DNA from: Pseudomonas sp.
Lineage (GTDB): Bacteria > Pseudomonadota > Gammaproteobacteria > Pseudomonadales > Pseudomonadaceae
NCBI GenBank assembly: GCA_029240955.1
Contig: JARDZH010000005.1
Location: 1-14,937, forward strand
Length of the DNA stretch: 14,937 nucleotides
Direction: 5' to 3'
Below are positions 8,831 to 14,937 of the stretch, piece after piece; the first letter of the stretch is position 1; each line of letters begins with the position of its first letter. Below the pieces are notes generated by a model that worked only from the letters and a program-made list of their open reading frames with translations, was not told where the DNA came from and searched no databases. The position numbers and the translations under genes are program-made.

Positions 8831-8837
8831 AGTATAG
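8831..8837 (-). promoter_or_regulatory. Sigma-S-like -10 element (CTATACT) for the c-di-GMP gene
   Basis: The minus strand reads CTATACT at 8837-8831, identical to the stationary-phase sigma-S -10 consensus, with no good -35 at 16-18 bp. A start near 8824 would give a 55-nt leader before the ATG at 8769, which has an AGGGC ribosome site. Confidence 0.6.
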
Positions 8838-8981
8838 AAGCAATTTGCCGCCATGCGCCCTCAAAAGATGGGCATTTCATCCGAACGGATAGCTTGGGAT
8901 TTCGATTACGAATGTTTACAGACAACTTTCGCGCCGGCTTCTAGATTCATCGCATCACTTGATCGAGGGATGGACGCCTTC

Positions 8982-10340
8982 ATGGACAAGACCCTGCTGG
9001 ACAACACCGCTCAGGCCGCGAACGCCTGGCGGGTTCTGTTTCTACTGTTCCTGGCCAATCTGTTCAATTTCTTCGACCGCACCATCCCGGCCATCATCGT
9101 CGAACCTATCCGTCTGGAGTGGCATCTGAGCGACTTCCAGCTCGGGCTGCTGGGCACGGCTTTTACGCTGGTTTATGCCATTGCAGGCCTGCCATTGGGC
9201 CGGATCGCCGATACCGGTTCACGCAAGAAGCTCATGGGCTGTGGGCTGGCGGCGTGGAGTGCGCTGACGGCGGTGAACGGCATGGTCAGCAGTTTCTGGA
9301 CTTTCCTTCTGGTACGCATGGGCGTGGGCATCGGTGAAGCCAGCTATGCGCCGGCGGCCAATTCGTTGATCGGCGACCTGTTTCCTGCTCATCGCAGGTC
9401 GCGAGCGATGGGCATTTTCATGCTCGGCTTGCCGCTGGGGCTGTTGCTGGCGTTTTTCACCATCGGCGCGATGGTCAAAGCGTTCGACAGCTGGCGCGCG
9501 CCGTTTTTCATTGCTGCGGTGCCGGGTCTGATACTGGCCGTTTTCATCTTCTTCATTCGCGAGCCGAAGCGAGGTGCGGCCGAAAACGTGCGCATGTCCG
9601 AGGAGAAAATCGAGAAACCGATTCGTCGAGTGCTGTCGGTGCCGACGTTTGGCTGGCTGGTGCTCAGCGGCCTGACGTTCAACTTCGCGACCTACGCCTG
9701 CAATTCGTTCATGGTGCCGATGTTACAGCGCTACTTCCTGCTGCCATTGCAGGAAGCGGCTGTGGCGACGGGTGTGATTGTCGGCGTTACCGGGCTGATC
9801 GGTCTGACACTGGGTGGGGTTATTGCCGACAAGCTGCATCAGCGCTCGGCGAATGGGCGATTGCTGTTCGCAGCATTCAGCATGCTGGTCGCGACCTTGG
9901 CGACGGGCTACGCGCTGCACGCCGGACGCGTGGAAATCGGTGTGTTCGTTGGAGTGTTCAGCATCGGCTGGTTGTTTGCGTACAACTTTTACACCTGCGT
10001 CTACACGGCAATTCAGGACGTGGTCGAGCCTCGATTGCGTGCGACGGCCATGGCGCTGTTTTTTGCGGGTCTCTACCTGCTGGGCGGCGGACTCGGGCCG
10101 GTGGTGGTGGGTTTGTTATCAGACCATTTCGCCCAAGCTGCCATGAGCGCGGCGGGTGCCGAGCAGATGAGCGAGAGCTTCAAGGCCATCGGTTTGCACG
10201 ACGCGATGTACCTGATCCCCGTCGCATTGCTGCTGACACTGGTGTTTTTGATTCAGGCGTCGCGCTGCTTTGGCCGGGATGCGGAGCGGATGAAGGAGAG
10301 GATGGTGGCCCAAGAGCCCGAGCCGGGGCTCGGGCTATAG
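8982..10340 (+). CDS. MFS transporter, spinster-like
   Basis: This is an inner-membrane major facilitator superfamily transporter with about twelve membrane helices; the substrate is unknown. From ATG 8982 it has 452 residues. NFFDR in helix 1 (29-33), motif A GRIADTGSRKK (73-83) between helices 2 and 3, RMGVGIGEA (112-120) in helix 4 and a charged central loop (REPKRGAAENVRMSEEKIEKP) fit the spinster-type branch. An ATG at 8970 is possible, but GAGGG abuts it directly; for 8982 the same site is 12 nt away. The frame is open back to 8853, but that part lies over the divergent promoter and is not family-like. It diverges from the c-di-GMP gene and converges on rapA. The last codons encode EPEPGLGL and form a perfect 10-bp inverted repeat. 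Confidence 0.88.
   Translation: MDKTLLDNTAQAANAWRVLFLLFLANLFNFFDRTIPAIIVEPIRLEWHLSDFQLGLLGTAFTLVYAIAGLPLGRIADTGSRKKLMGCGLAAWSALTAVNGMVSSFWTFLLVRMGVGIGEASYAPAANSLIGDLFPAHRRSRAMGIFMLGLPLGLLLAFFTIGAMVKAFDSWRAPFFIAAVPGLILAVFIFFIREPKRGAAENVRMSEEKIEKPIRRVLSVPTFGWLVLSGLTFNFATYACNSFMVPMLQRYFLLPLQEAAVATGVIVGVTGLIGLTLGGVIADKLHQRSANGRLLFAAFSMLVATLATGYALHAGRVEIGVFVGVFSIGWLFAYNFYTCVYTAIQDVVEPRLRATAMALFFAGLYLLGGGLGPVVVGLLSDHFAQAAMSAAGAEQMSESFKAIGLHDAMYLIPVALLLTLVFLIQASRCFGRDAERMKERMVAQEPEPGLGL
10315..10336 (+). terminator. GC-rich hairpin overlapping the MFS stop region (possible terminator)
   Basis: AGCCCGAGCC (10315-10324) and GGCTCGGGCT (10327-10336) are exact inverse complements separated by GG, just before the TAG. 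There is no T-tract, so it is at best a partial terminator or a 3'-end stabiliser. Confidence 0.35.
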
Positions 10341-10361
10341 ACGAGGCTCGCTGCATAGCGT

Positions 10362-10450
10362 TGTGGGAGGGAGCGAAGCTCGCGATGCGGACAACGCAGT
10401 TTGTCAGACAGTCCGCGCTGCTGCTGTCGCGAGCTGCGCTCCCTCCCACA
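10362..10450. repeat. REP doublet (REPIN), GTGGG ends facing outward
   Basis: Two REP palindromes lie at 10362-10390 and 10420-10450 in opposite orientation. Their first 24 bases differ at one position (TGTGGGAGGGAGCG, then AGCTCGCGA). An inner inverted repeat GCGGAC/GTCCGC (10387-10392 and 10411-10416) lets the whole 89-bp element fold as one long hairpin. This is the usual REPIN layout, opposite to the doublet at 497-580. It lies between the convergent MFS and rapA genes and may act as a boundary for both transcripts. Confidence 0.92.
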
Positions 10451-10488
10451 CCTAGCGATACACTTTCGTAAGAGTCAGCAATCCAGCC

Positions 10489-13335
10489 TTAACCCGCCAC
10501 CAACACCCGAATCGCTTCCAGGCGCAGCGCGGCTTTTTCCAGCATCGCCAGACCCTGTTCACGCTGCTCACGCAACGCCACCAATTCGCTGTCGCGTACG
10601 GTCGGGTTGACGGCTTGCAGGGCGGTCAGGCGTGCCAGTTCTTCCTCGGTATCCGCCGCCAGACGACGCTGCGCTTCGGCCACGCGCTCGGCGTGTTTCG
10701 GCGCGATCTTCTGCTCGCCGGCGTTGATCTTCGGCGTCAGCACATCGCGCTGGGCCTGGATGAACTTGTTGGCGCTGGCACGCGGCACGCTTTCGAGCTG
10801 ATCGTTCAAGGTGTTGAACGAGACACGGCTCGACAGATCGTTGCCGTTGGCATCCAGCAGGCAACGCAGCGCCAGCGGCGGCAGGTAGCGTCCCAATTGC
10901 AGCGAACGCGGCGCGACCACTTCACTGACGTAAATCAGCTCCAGCAGCACAGTGCCAGGCTTGAGCGCTTTGTTCTTGATCAGTGCGACGGAGGTGTTGC
11001 CCATCGAGCCGGACAGCACCAGATCCATGCCGCCCTGAACCATCGGGTGTTCCCAGGTGATGAACTGCATGTCTTCGCGAGACAGCGCCTGGTTGCGGTC
11101 GTAAGTGATGGTCACGCCTTCGTCGTCGCCCAGCGGGAAGCTGGCGTCGAGCATTTTCTCGCTCGGCTTGAGGATCAGCGCGTTTTCAGAGTGATCCTCG
11201 CTGTCGATACCAAACGCGTCGAACAGGGTTTCCATATAGATCGGCAGCGAGAACTGATCGTCCTGCTCCAGGATCGCTTCCACCAACGCTTCGCCTTCGC
11301 CCGCACCGCCGGAGTTGAGCTCCAGCAAGCGGTCACGACCGGTGTGCAGTTCGCTTTCCAGACGCTCGCGCTCGGCACGGGCTTCGTCGATCAACTGCTG
11401 CCATTCGTCATCGTCGCCGCTTTCCAGCAACGGCAACAGGCGTGGGCCGTATTGATGCTGCAAGGCGTTGCCGGTCGGGCAGGTATTGAGGAACGCGTTC
11501 AGCGCTTCGTGATACCACTGGAACAGCCGCGCTTGCGGACTGGTTTCCAGAAACGGCACATGCAACTCGATCGTGTGCTTCTGCCCGATGCGGTCCAGAC
11601 GGCCGATACGCTGCTCCAGCAGGTCGGGATGCGCCGGCAGATCGAACAGCACCAGATGGTGGGCGAACTGGAAGTTGCGACCTTCACTGCCGATTTCCGA
11701 ACAGATCAGCACCTGAGCGCCGAATTCTTCGTCAGCGAAGTAAGCCGCAGCGCGGTCGCGCTCCAGGATGTTCATGCCTTCGTGGAAGACTGTGGCCGGG
11801 ATGCCGGAGCGCACGCGCAGTGCGTCCTCCAGATCCATCGCGGTTTCGGCGTGGGCGCAGATGACCAGCACCTTGACGCGCTTGAGCATCTTGAGGGTAT
11901 CGATCAACCAGTCGACGCGCGGGTCGAAACGCCACCAGCGCTCTTCTTCGTCCATCTCCGCCTGTGCCTGGAAGCTGACCTCAGGATAGAGATCGGCATG
12001 CTCGCCAATCGGCAGTTCCAGATACTGGTCGGGGCAGGGCAGCGGGTACTGGTGCAACTGGCGTTCCGGAAAGCCCTGGACTGCGGCGCGGGTGTTGCGG
12101 AACAGCACGCGGCCAGTGCCGTGGCGATCAAGCAGCTCGCGAATCAGACGCGCCTTGGCTTCTTCATCGCCGCCGTTGACCGCCGCGACCAGCGCTTCGC
12201 CTTCGGCGCCGAGGAAGCCGTGAATGGTCTTGTTCGCCGCGTCTGACAGAACGCCTTTGTCGAGCAGTTCCTGAACAGCCTCAGCGACTGGGCGATAGTT
12301 TTCGCTCTCGGCGCGGAAGGCTTTCAGATCATGGAAACGGTTGGGGTCCAGCAGGCGCAGGCGTGCAAAGTGGCTGTCCTGGCCCAGTTGTTCCGGCGTC
12401 GCGGTGAGGAGCAGTACGCCGGGAATGACTTCGGCCAGTTGCTCGACCAGCGAGTATTCAGGGCTGACCTTGTCTTCATGCCAGACCAGGTGGTGAGCTT
12501 CGTCGACCACCATCAGATCCCAGCCCGCCGCGAACAGCGCGTCCTGAGCCTTTTCGTCGTCCACCAGCCATTCCAGCGCAACCAGCGCCAGTTGGGTGTC
12601 TTCGAACGGGTTGCCGGCATCGCTCTCCATGAAGCGCTCGGCATCGAACAGCGCAACTTGCAGGTTGAAGCGGCGGCGCATTTCCACCAGCCATTGGTGC
12701 TGCAGGTTTTCCGGCACCAGAATCAGGATGCGGCTGGCGCGGCCCGACAGCAGTTGGCGATGAATGACCAGACCGGCTTCGATGGTCTTGCCCAGGCCCA
12801 CTTCGTCAGCCAGCAGAACCCGCGGCGCAATGCGGTCCGCGACTTCGCGAGCGATGTGCAGCTGATGCGCGATAGGTTGCGCCCGCACGCCGCCCAGGCC
12901 CCAGAGCGGAGACTGCAGCTGGCGGCTGGTATGTTCCAGCGTGTTATAGCGCAGCGAGAACCAGGCCAGCGGGTCGATCTGGCCGGCGAACAGGCGGTCG
13001 GTGGCGAGGCGGAACTGGATGAAGTTCGACAGCTGGGTTTCCGGCAGGGTCACCACTTCGTTCTGCGCGTTCAAGCCGTGATAGACCAGCAGGCCGTCGA
13101 CGTCGTCGACTTCGCGCACGGTCATCTTCCAGTTCTCGAAATGCGTGATCACGTCGCCCGGCGAGAAACGCACGCGGGTCAGTGGAGCGTTACGCAGCGC
13201 GTATTGACGCGTTTCGCCAGTGGCCGGATAGAGCACGGTCAATAAGCGGCCATCCTGTGCCAGAACGGTGCCCAAACCCAACTCGGCTTCGCTGTCGCTG
13301 ATCCAGCGTTGCCCCGGTTGATACTGCTGCGCCAT
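10489..13335 (-). CDS. rapA: RNA polymerase-associated ATPase RapA (HepA)
   Basis: This Swi2/Snf2-type ATPase binds RNA polymerase and helps recycle it after termination. The 948-residue length is close to E. coli RapA (968). The N-terminal region (about 1-110, [20 protein letters not shown] onward) has the tandem Tudor-like domains of the family. The ATPase motifs follow: motif I DEVGLGKT (177-184), DEAH (278-281), TAT (311-313), motif [13 protein letters not shown] (546-557) and motif [13 protein letters not shown] (575-585). The C-terminal third, about 340 residues, is the RapA-specific polymerase-contact region. A GGGAG ribosome site lies 9 nt from the ATG. The gene is monocistronic here, with its own promoter candidate and a REP doublet beyond its end. 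It corresponds to hepA of P. aeruginosa. No key residue is missing. Confidence 0.97.
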   Translation of the reverse strand: MAQQYQPGQRWISDSEAELGLGTVLAQDGRLLTVLYPATGETRQYALRNAPLTRVRFSPGDVITHFENWKMTVREVDDVDGLLVYHGLNAQNEVVTLPETQLSNFIQFRLATDRLFAGQIDPLAWFSLRYNTLEHTSRQLQSPLWGLGGVRAQPIAHQLHIAREVADRIAPRVLLADEVGLGKTIEAGLVIHRQLLSGRASRILILVPENLQHQWLVEMRRRFNLQVALFDAERFMESDAGNPFEDTQLALVALEWLVDDEKAQDALFAAGWDLMVVDEAHHLVWHEDKVSPEYSLVEQLAEVIPGVLLLTATPEQLGQDSHFARLRLLDPNRFHDLKAFRAESENYRPVAEAVQELLDKGVLSDAANKTIHGFLGAEGEALVAAVNGGDEEAKARLIRELLDRHGTGRVLFRNTRAAVQGFPERQLHQYPLPCPDQYLELPIGEHADLYPEVSFQAQAEMDEEERWWRFDPRVDWLIDTLKMLKRVKVLVICAHAETAMDLEDALRVRSGIPATVFHEGMNILERDRAAAYFADEEFGAQVLICSEIGSEGRNFQFAHHLVLFDLPAHPDLLEQRIGRLDRIGQKHTIELHVPFLETSPQARLFQWYHEALNAFLNTCPTGNALQHQYGPRLLPLLESGDDDEWQQLIDEARAERERLESELHTGRDRLLELNSGGAGEGEALVEAILEQDDQFSLPIYMETLFDAFGIDSEDHSENALILKPSEKMLDASFPLGDDEGVTITYDRNQALSREDMQFITWEHPMVQGGMDLVLSGSMGNTSVALIKNKALKPGTVLLELIYVSEVVAPRSLQLGRYLPPLALRCLLDANGNDLSSRVSFNTLNDQLESVPRASANKFIQAQRDVLTPKINAGEQKIAPKHAERVAEAQRRLAADTEEELARLTALQAVNPTVRDSELVALREQREQGLAMLEKAALRLEAIRVLVAG

Positions 13336-13367
13336 GCTGCCTGTCTCCCGCTTTGAAAAAGCCGACT

Positions 13368-13396
13368 ATGTTAACGGAACGCGCTCCGAAGGCCAA
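13368..13396 (-). promoter_or_regulatory. rapA promoter candidate
   Basis: On the minus strand TTGGCC (13396-13391), a 17-bp spacer and TAACAT (13373-13368) each match the sigma-70 consensus at four of six positions, and would start a transcript about 25 nt before the ribosome-binding region. Confidence 0.45.
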
Positions 13397-13502
13397 AGGC
13401 GGAATCGAAAAACACCCACCGCAACGCCCTGTATTCGGGTCATACTGCCGCTCAAGGCACCAAACGCCACAAACATAGTCGAAAAGTTTCGCATAAAAGG
13501 GT

Positions 13503-13529
13503 TCAAGTCGACGAAACGGCAGCCGAAAG
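13503..13529 (+). promoter_or_regulatory. Possible FliA (sigma-28)-type promoter
   Basis: TCAAG (13503-13507), 14 bases and GCCGAAAG (13522-13529) resemble the Pseudomonas FliA pattern TCAAG-N14-GCCGATAA, with two mismatches in the -10. The start point would fall near 13536, only a few bases before the AGGAG ribosome site at 13539-13543, so the match may be coincidental. Confidence 0.25.
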
Positions 13530-13551
13530 CCCGATATCAGGAGACTCAATC

Positions 13552-13884
13552 ATGTTGCAACCAATGCTCCCCTTGAGCGTGGTGCCGGTCACGTCGCAGA
13601 TGGATCCGGCCAAACGCGTGCCCGACATTCCGCCTGTCGCCCCGGTGCAGCCAAGCTCCGGCGAGTCCACCATCGACCTGCGCAATGAAGACCCGGAACA
13701 CGGCGCCCTGCGGCTGCGCGAAGAACAGCAGCGTCAACAGCAGCAACAGCACGCCCATCAGCAACAGCCTGATGAAACGGTGTCGTTGCAAGGCGAATAC
13801 CTGAATGCCGACAACACCGTGCCGGTTGCCGCGTTGATCGACGATGAGCCGCGTCAGGGAATGTGGGTCGATATTCAGGTCTGA
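13552..13884 (+). CDS. Gln-rich hypothetical protein
   Basis: This protein of 110 residues has no family that I recognise with confidence. Its ATG is preceded by AGGAG at 8 nt, which fixes the start. The N-terminal half is Pro-rich (MLQPMLPLSVVPVTSQMDP, then RVPDIPPVAPVQP). A central charged segment leads into a low-complexity stretch (59-72) where Q makes up most residues, with H and A. The C-terminal part SLQGEYLNADNTVPVAALID ending in MWVDIQV looks folded. There is no signal peptide or membrane helix, so it is probably cytoplasmic. It diverges from rapA and is followed after 85 bp by a 52-residue gene on the same strand. Small proteins at this place beside rapA in other pseudomonads have, as I recall, been labelled aspartate-semialdehyde dehydrogenase; nothing here supports that. 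Confidence 0.8.
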   Translation: MLQPMLPLSVVPVTSQMDPAKRVPDIPPVAPVQPSSGESTIDLRNEDPEHGALRLREEQQRQQQQQHAHQQQPDETVSLQGEYLNADNTVPVAALIDDEPRQGMWVDIQV

Positions 13885-13969
13885 CCGAGAGAACAGGCCA
13901 GGCGGCTAGTCATTGTCGACAGGTTTGCGCATTATTGGCCCTGGTCCCGAGTGTCGAGAGCTGCCCGCC

Positions 13970-14128
13970 ATGAGCGAAGATGGAAAATTGATCGATCTGG
14001 GTGCCGAGCGCGCCAAGCGCATTCACGATCTGAACGACAAACGCCTGAACGAAGTGCGCAGTGCATTCGAGCAGGCCATGCCGCTGGCGCGCAACAAAAA
14101 GCCCAAGAGCAAGCCCAAGAAACGCTGA
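13970..14128 (+). CDS. Small basic hypothetical protein (52 aa)
   Basis: This protein of 52 residues starts with MSEDGKLIDLGAERAKR, continues as a predicted amphipathic helix rich in Arg, Lys, Asp and Glu (about 12-38) and ends in a very basic tail of Lys, Pro, Ser and Arg. It has no signal peptide or membrane helix. The tail suggests contact with nucleic acid or ribosomes, but that is only inference. ATG 13970 is preferred over the TTG at 13913, which has no ribosome site; CGAGAG lies about 9 nt before the ATG. It is transcribed with or just after the Gln-rich gene, and a conserved small protein at this place in other pseudomonads is likely. The function is not recognised. Confidence 0.72.
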   Translation: MSEDGKLIDLGAERAKRIHDLNDKRLNEVRSAFEQAMPLARNKKPKSKPKKR

Positions 14129-14149
14129 GTTTCTTCCCCTCCGATTTCG

Positions 14150-14163
14150 TTGACCTGCGTCAG
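14150..14163 (+). promoter_or_regulatory. Distal ANR/FNR-like site
   Basis: TTGACCTGCGTCAG resembles the ANR box TTGAT-N4-ATCAA, with three half-site mismatches. Its centre lies 49 bp upstream of the proximal site and about 90 bp before the inferred ccoM start point. It could be an upstream (class I) activator site or a chance match. Confidence 0.5.
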
Positions 14164-14198
14164 TCGTTCCCGCGCTGTCACGGCGTGACTGCGAATGG

Positions 14199-14212
14199 CT
14201 GATCCAGGTCAA
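14199..14212 (+). promoter_or_regulatory. Proximal ANR/FNR-like site of the ccoM promoter
   Basis: CTGATCCAGGTCAA matches TTGAT-N4-ATCAA at eight of ten half-site positions. A -10-like TAGTCT at 14235-14240 puts the start point near 14247, so this box is centred at about -41.5, exactly where ANR binds at class II oxygen-regulated promoters. Confidence 0.65.
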
Positions 14213-14277
14213 TTCCCCACCGCACGGTTCTGGTTAGTCTTGCTCCATCGAACAGCCGATGAGCAGGAGACGCCGCA

Positions 14278-14388
14278 ATGTTTCTGGACAACGTGGTCGT
14301 GGCAGGTGTCGTTACCGTTGGCCTGATGGTCGTCTTCTTCGCAGGCTTCGGACTGTTCATCTGGAAGGACTCGCGCAAACGCAAGTAA
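14278..14388 (+). CDS. ccoM: Cbb3-type cytochrome c oxidase subunit CcoM
   Basis: This 36-residue single-helix membrane protein starts MFLDNVVVAGVVTVGLMV, continues through a hydrophobic stretch to FGLFIWKD and ends in the basic tail SRKRK. It closely resembles my memory of CcoM, a small subunit found in the Pseudomonas stutzeri cbb3 oxidase structure, which supports assembly or stability of the enzyme and is encoded away from the ccoNOQP operons, as here. The helix spans about residues 6-28, with the basic tail presumably in the cytoplasm. AGGAG (14265-14269) lies 8 nt before the ATG. An ANR-like site is correctly placed upstream and a strong terminator follows, so it appears to be a single-gene unit induced at low oxygen, when cbb3 oxidases are needed. 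It is easily missed because of its size. Confidence 0.85.
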   Translation: MFLDNVVVAGVVTVGLMVVFFAGFGLFIWKDSRKRK

Positions 14389-14427
14389 CGCGCAGACCTT
14401 CCATGACCAGAGCACGCAAGGCATTTT

Positions 14428-14454
14428 GGGCAACTTCGGTTGCCCATTTTTTTT
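14428..14454 (+). terminator. Rho-independent terminator of ccoM
   Basis: GGGCAAC (14428-14434), a TTCG loop and GTTGCCC (14439-14445) form a perfect 7-bp stem, followed by A and eight Ts (14447-14454). It ends ccoM about 40 nt after its stop, facing the convergent phaJ gene. Confidence 0.96.
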
Positions 14455-14517
14455 CCGGGATCCGGCCGCACGCCGCATTGAACGGTAGGAGCCAGTGCTT
14501 TTGGGGAGGGCGTTACC

Positions 14518-14937
14518 TCAACCGAAACTGATTTCCGGCAATTCAGTCAGCTCGACAGTCTGTTGCTTGCGAGGGGCGAGAATCTCCGCCTCGCCATCCA
14601 CGACCAGCTCTTCATTCTGATTGAACACGCGGGTCGCGATGCGTACGCGGAACTTGGGCAGCTTTTCCAGGATTTCCAGGCGCACGGTCAGGGTGTCGCC
14701 CAGTTTCACCGGCTTCTGAAAGCTCATCTGCTGGCCGATGTAGATGGTGCCAGGCCCAGGCAGCTCGCACGCCACAGCCGCGCTGATCAACGCGCCGCTG
14801 AACATGCCGTGCGCGATACGTTCCTTGAACATGGTTCTGGAGGCATAGGCCTCGTCCAGATGAACCGGGTTGTGGTCACCGGACATGGCGGCGAACAGCT
14901 GAATGTCACGCTCCTGGACCGTCTTGCTGTAACTGGC
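14518..14937 (-). CDS. phaJ: PhaJ-type (R)-specific enoyl-CoA hydratase, MaoC-like (5' end outside window)
   Basis: The frame is open to the right edge, so the first part, about 15-20 residues by the usual 156-residue length, is missing; 139 residues are visible. It is a single hot-dog domain of the MaoC family. The hydratase motif FAAMSGDHNPVHLDEAYAS is complete, with catalytic Asp and His in GDHNPVH, followed by RIAHGMFSGALIS. Family members hydrate trans-2-enoyl-CoA to (R)-3-hydroxyacyl-CoA, linking fatty-acid beta-oxidation to polyhydroxyalkanoate synthesis. From memory it matches PhaJ1 of P. putida and PA3302 of P. aeruginosa, which lie near fadD1/fadD2. The ATG at 14886 is internal, because the similarity and the frame (ASYSKTVQERDIQLFAA) continue upstream of it. 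It converges with ccoM. Confidence 0.88.
   Translation of the reverse strand, partial: ASYSKTVQERDIQLFAAMSGDHNPVHLDEAYASRTMFKERIAHGMFSGALISAAVACELPGPGTIYIGQQMSFQKPVKLGDTLTVRLEILEKLPKFRVRIATRVFNQNEELVVDGEAEILAPRKQQTVELTELPEISFG

Noticed and set aside
8853..8981. Upstream-extended start of the MFS gene
   Set aside because: The extra 43 residues are not transporter-like and lie over the divergent promoter region; helix 1 begins soon after 8982.
10615..12246. 543-codon open frame on the plus strand
   Set aside because: It is antisense to the motif-complete rapA gene; the His/Gln/Arg/Val-rich composition is typical of a shadow frame.
13725..13768. CAG/CAA-rich stretch as a CRISPR or tandem repeat array
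   Set aside because: It is an irregular codon run within the Gln-rich gene, with no repeat-spacer structure.

Overview
The window looks like a chromosomal segment of a fluorescent Pseudomonas. Codon use is GC-rich with long antisense shadow frames. It carries Pseudomonas-type REP palindromes (GTGGGAGGGAGC... cores), a BraCDEFG-type branched-chain amino-acid transporter, a 948-residue RapA, an MHYT-GGDEF-EAL protein and a 36-residue CcoM-like peptide. I see no phage, transposase gene, CRISPR array or rRNA/tRNA gene.

Layout. (1) 1-422, minus: the 5' part of a lipoprotein gene of unknown role that leaves the window on the left. It is separated from the next gene by a REP doublet. (2) 587-5720, minus: a complete high-affinity branched-chain amino-acid ABC transporter in the order livK, livH, livM, livG, livF. 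A strong terminator after livK and a 357-bp leader separate the abundant periplasmic binding protein from the membrane and ATPase genes. Those four genes are packed with 4-bp overlaps or direct abutment. (3) 6028-6333, plus: a small DUF2288 protein, divergent from livK. (4) 6457-8769, minus: an MHYT-GGDEF-EAL cyclic-di-GMP enzyme resembling NbdA, with a sigma-S-like promoter. A spinster-type MFS transporter (8982-10340) diverges from it. (5) 10341-10488: a second REP doublet between the convergent MFS and rapA genes. (6) 10489-13335, minus: rapA, the RNA polymerase recycling ATPase. (7) 13552-14388, plus: three small genes, namely a Gln-rich 110-residue protein, a 52-residue basic protein and ccoM, a one-helix subunit of cbb3 oxidase. 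ccoM has two ANR-like sites upstream and a textbook terminator downstream. (8) 14518-14937, minus: the 3' part of a PhaJ-type (R)-enoyl-CoA hydratase that leaves the window on the right.

From memory of P. aeruginosa PAO1, the liv block resembles PA1069-PA1075, while the block from the c-di-GMP enzyme to phaJ resembles PA3311-PA3302. The join between 6334 and 6456 would then be a rearrangement point relative to PAO1.

Most of the window is conserved core genome rather than an accessory island. The most interesting points are the ccoM promoter with a well-placed ANR site, the apparently intact GGDEF plus I-site plus EAL in the NbdA-like protein, and the livK-livH leader. I found no clear evidence of a wholly new multi-gene system.
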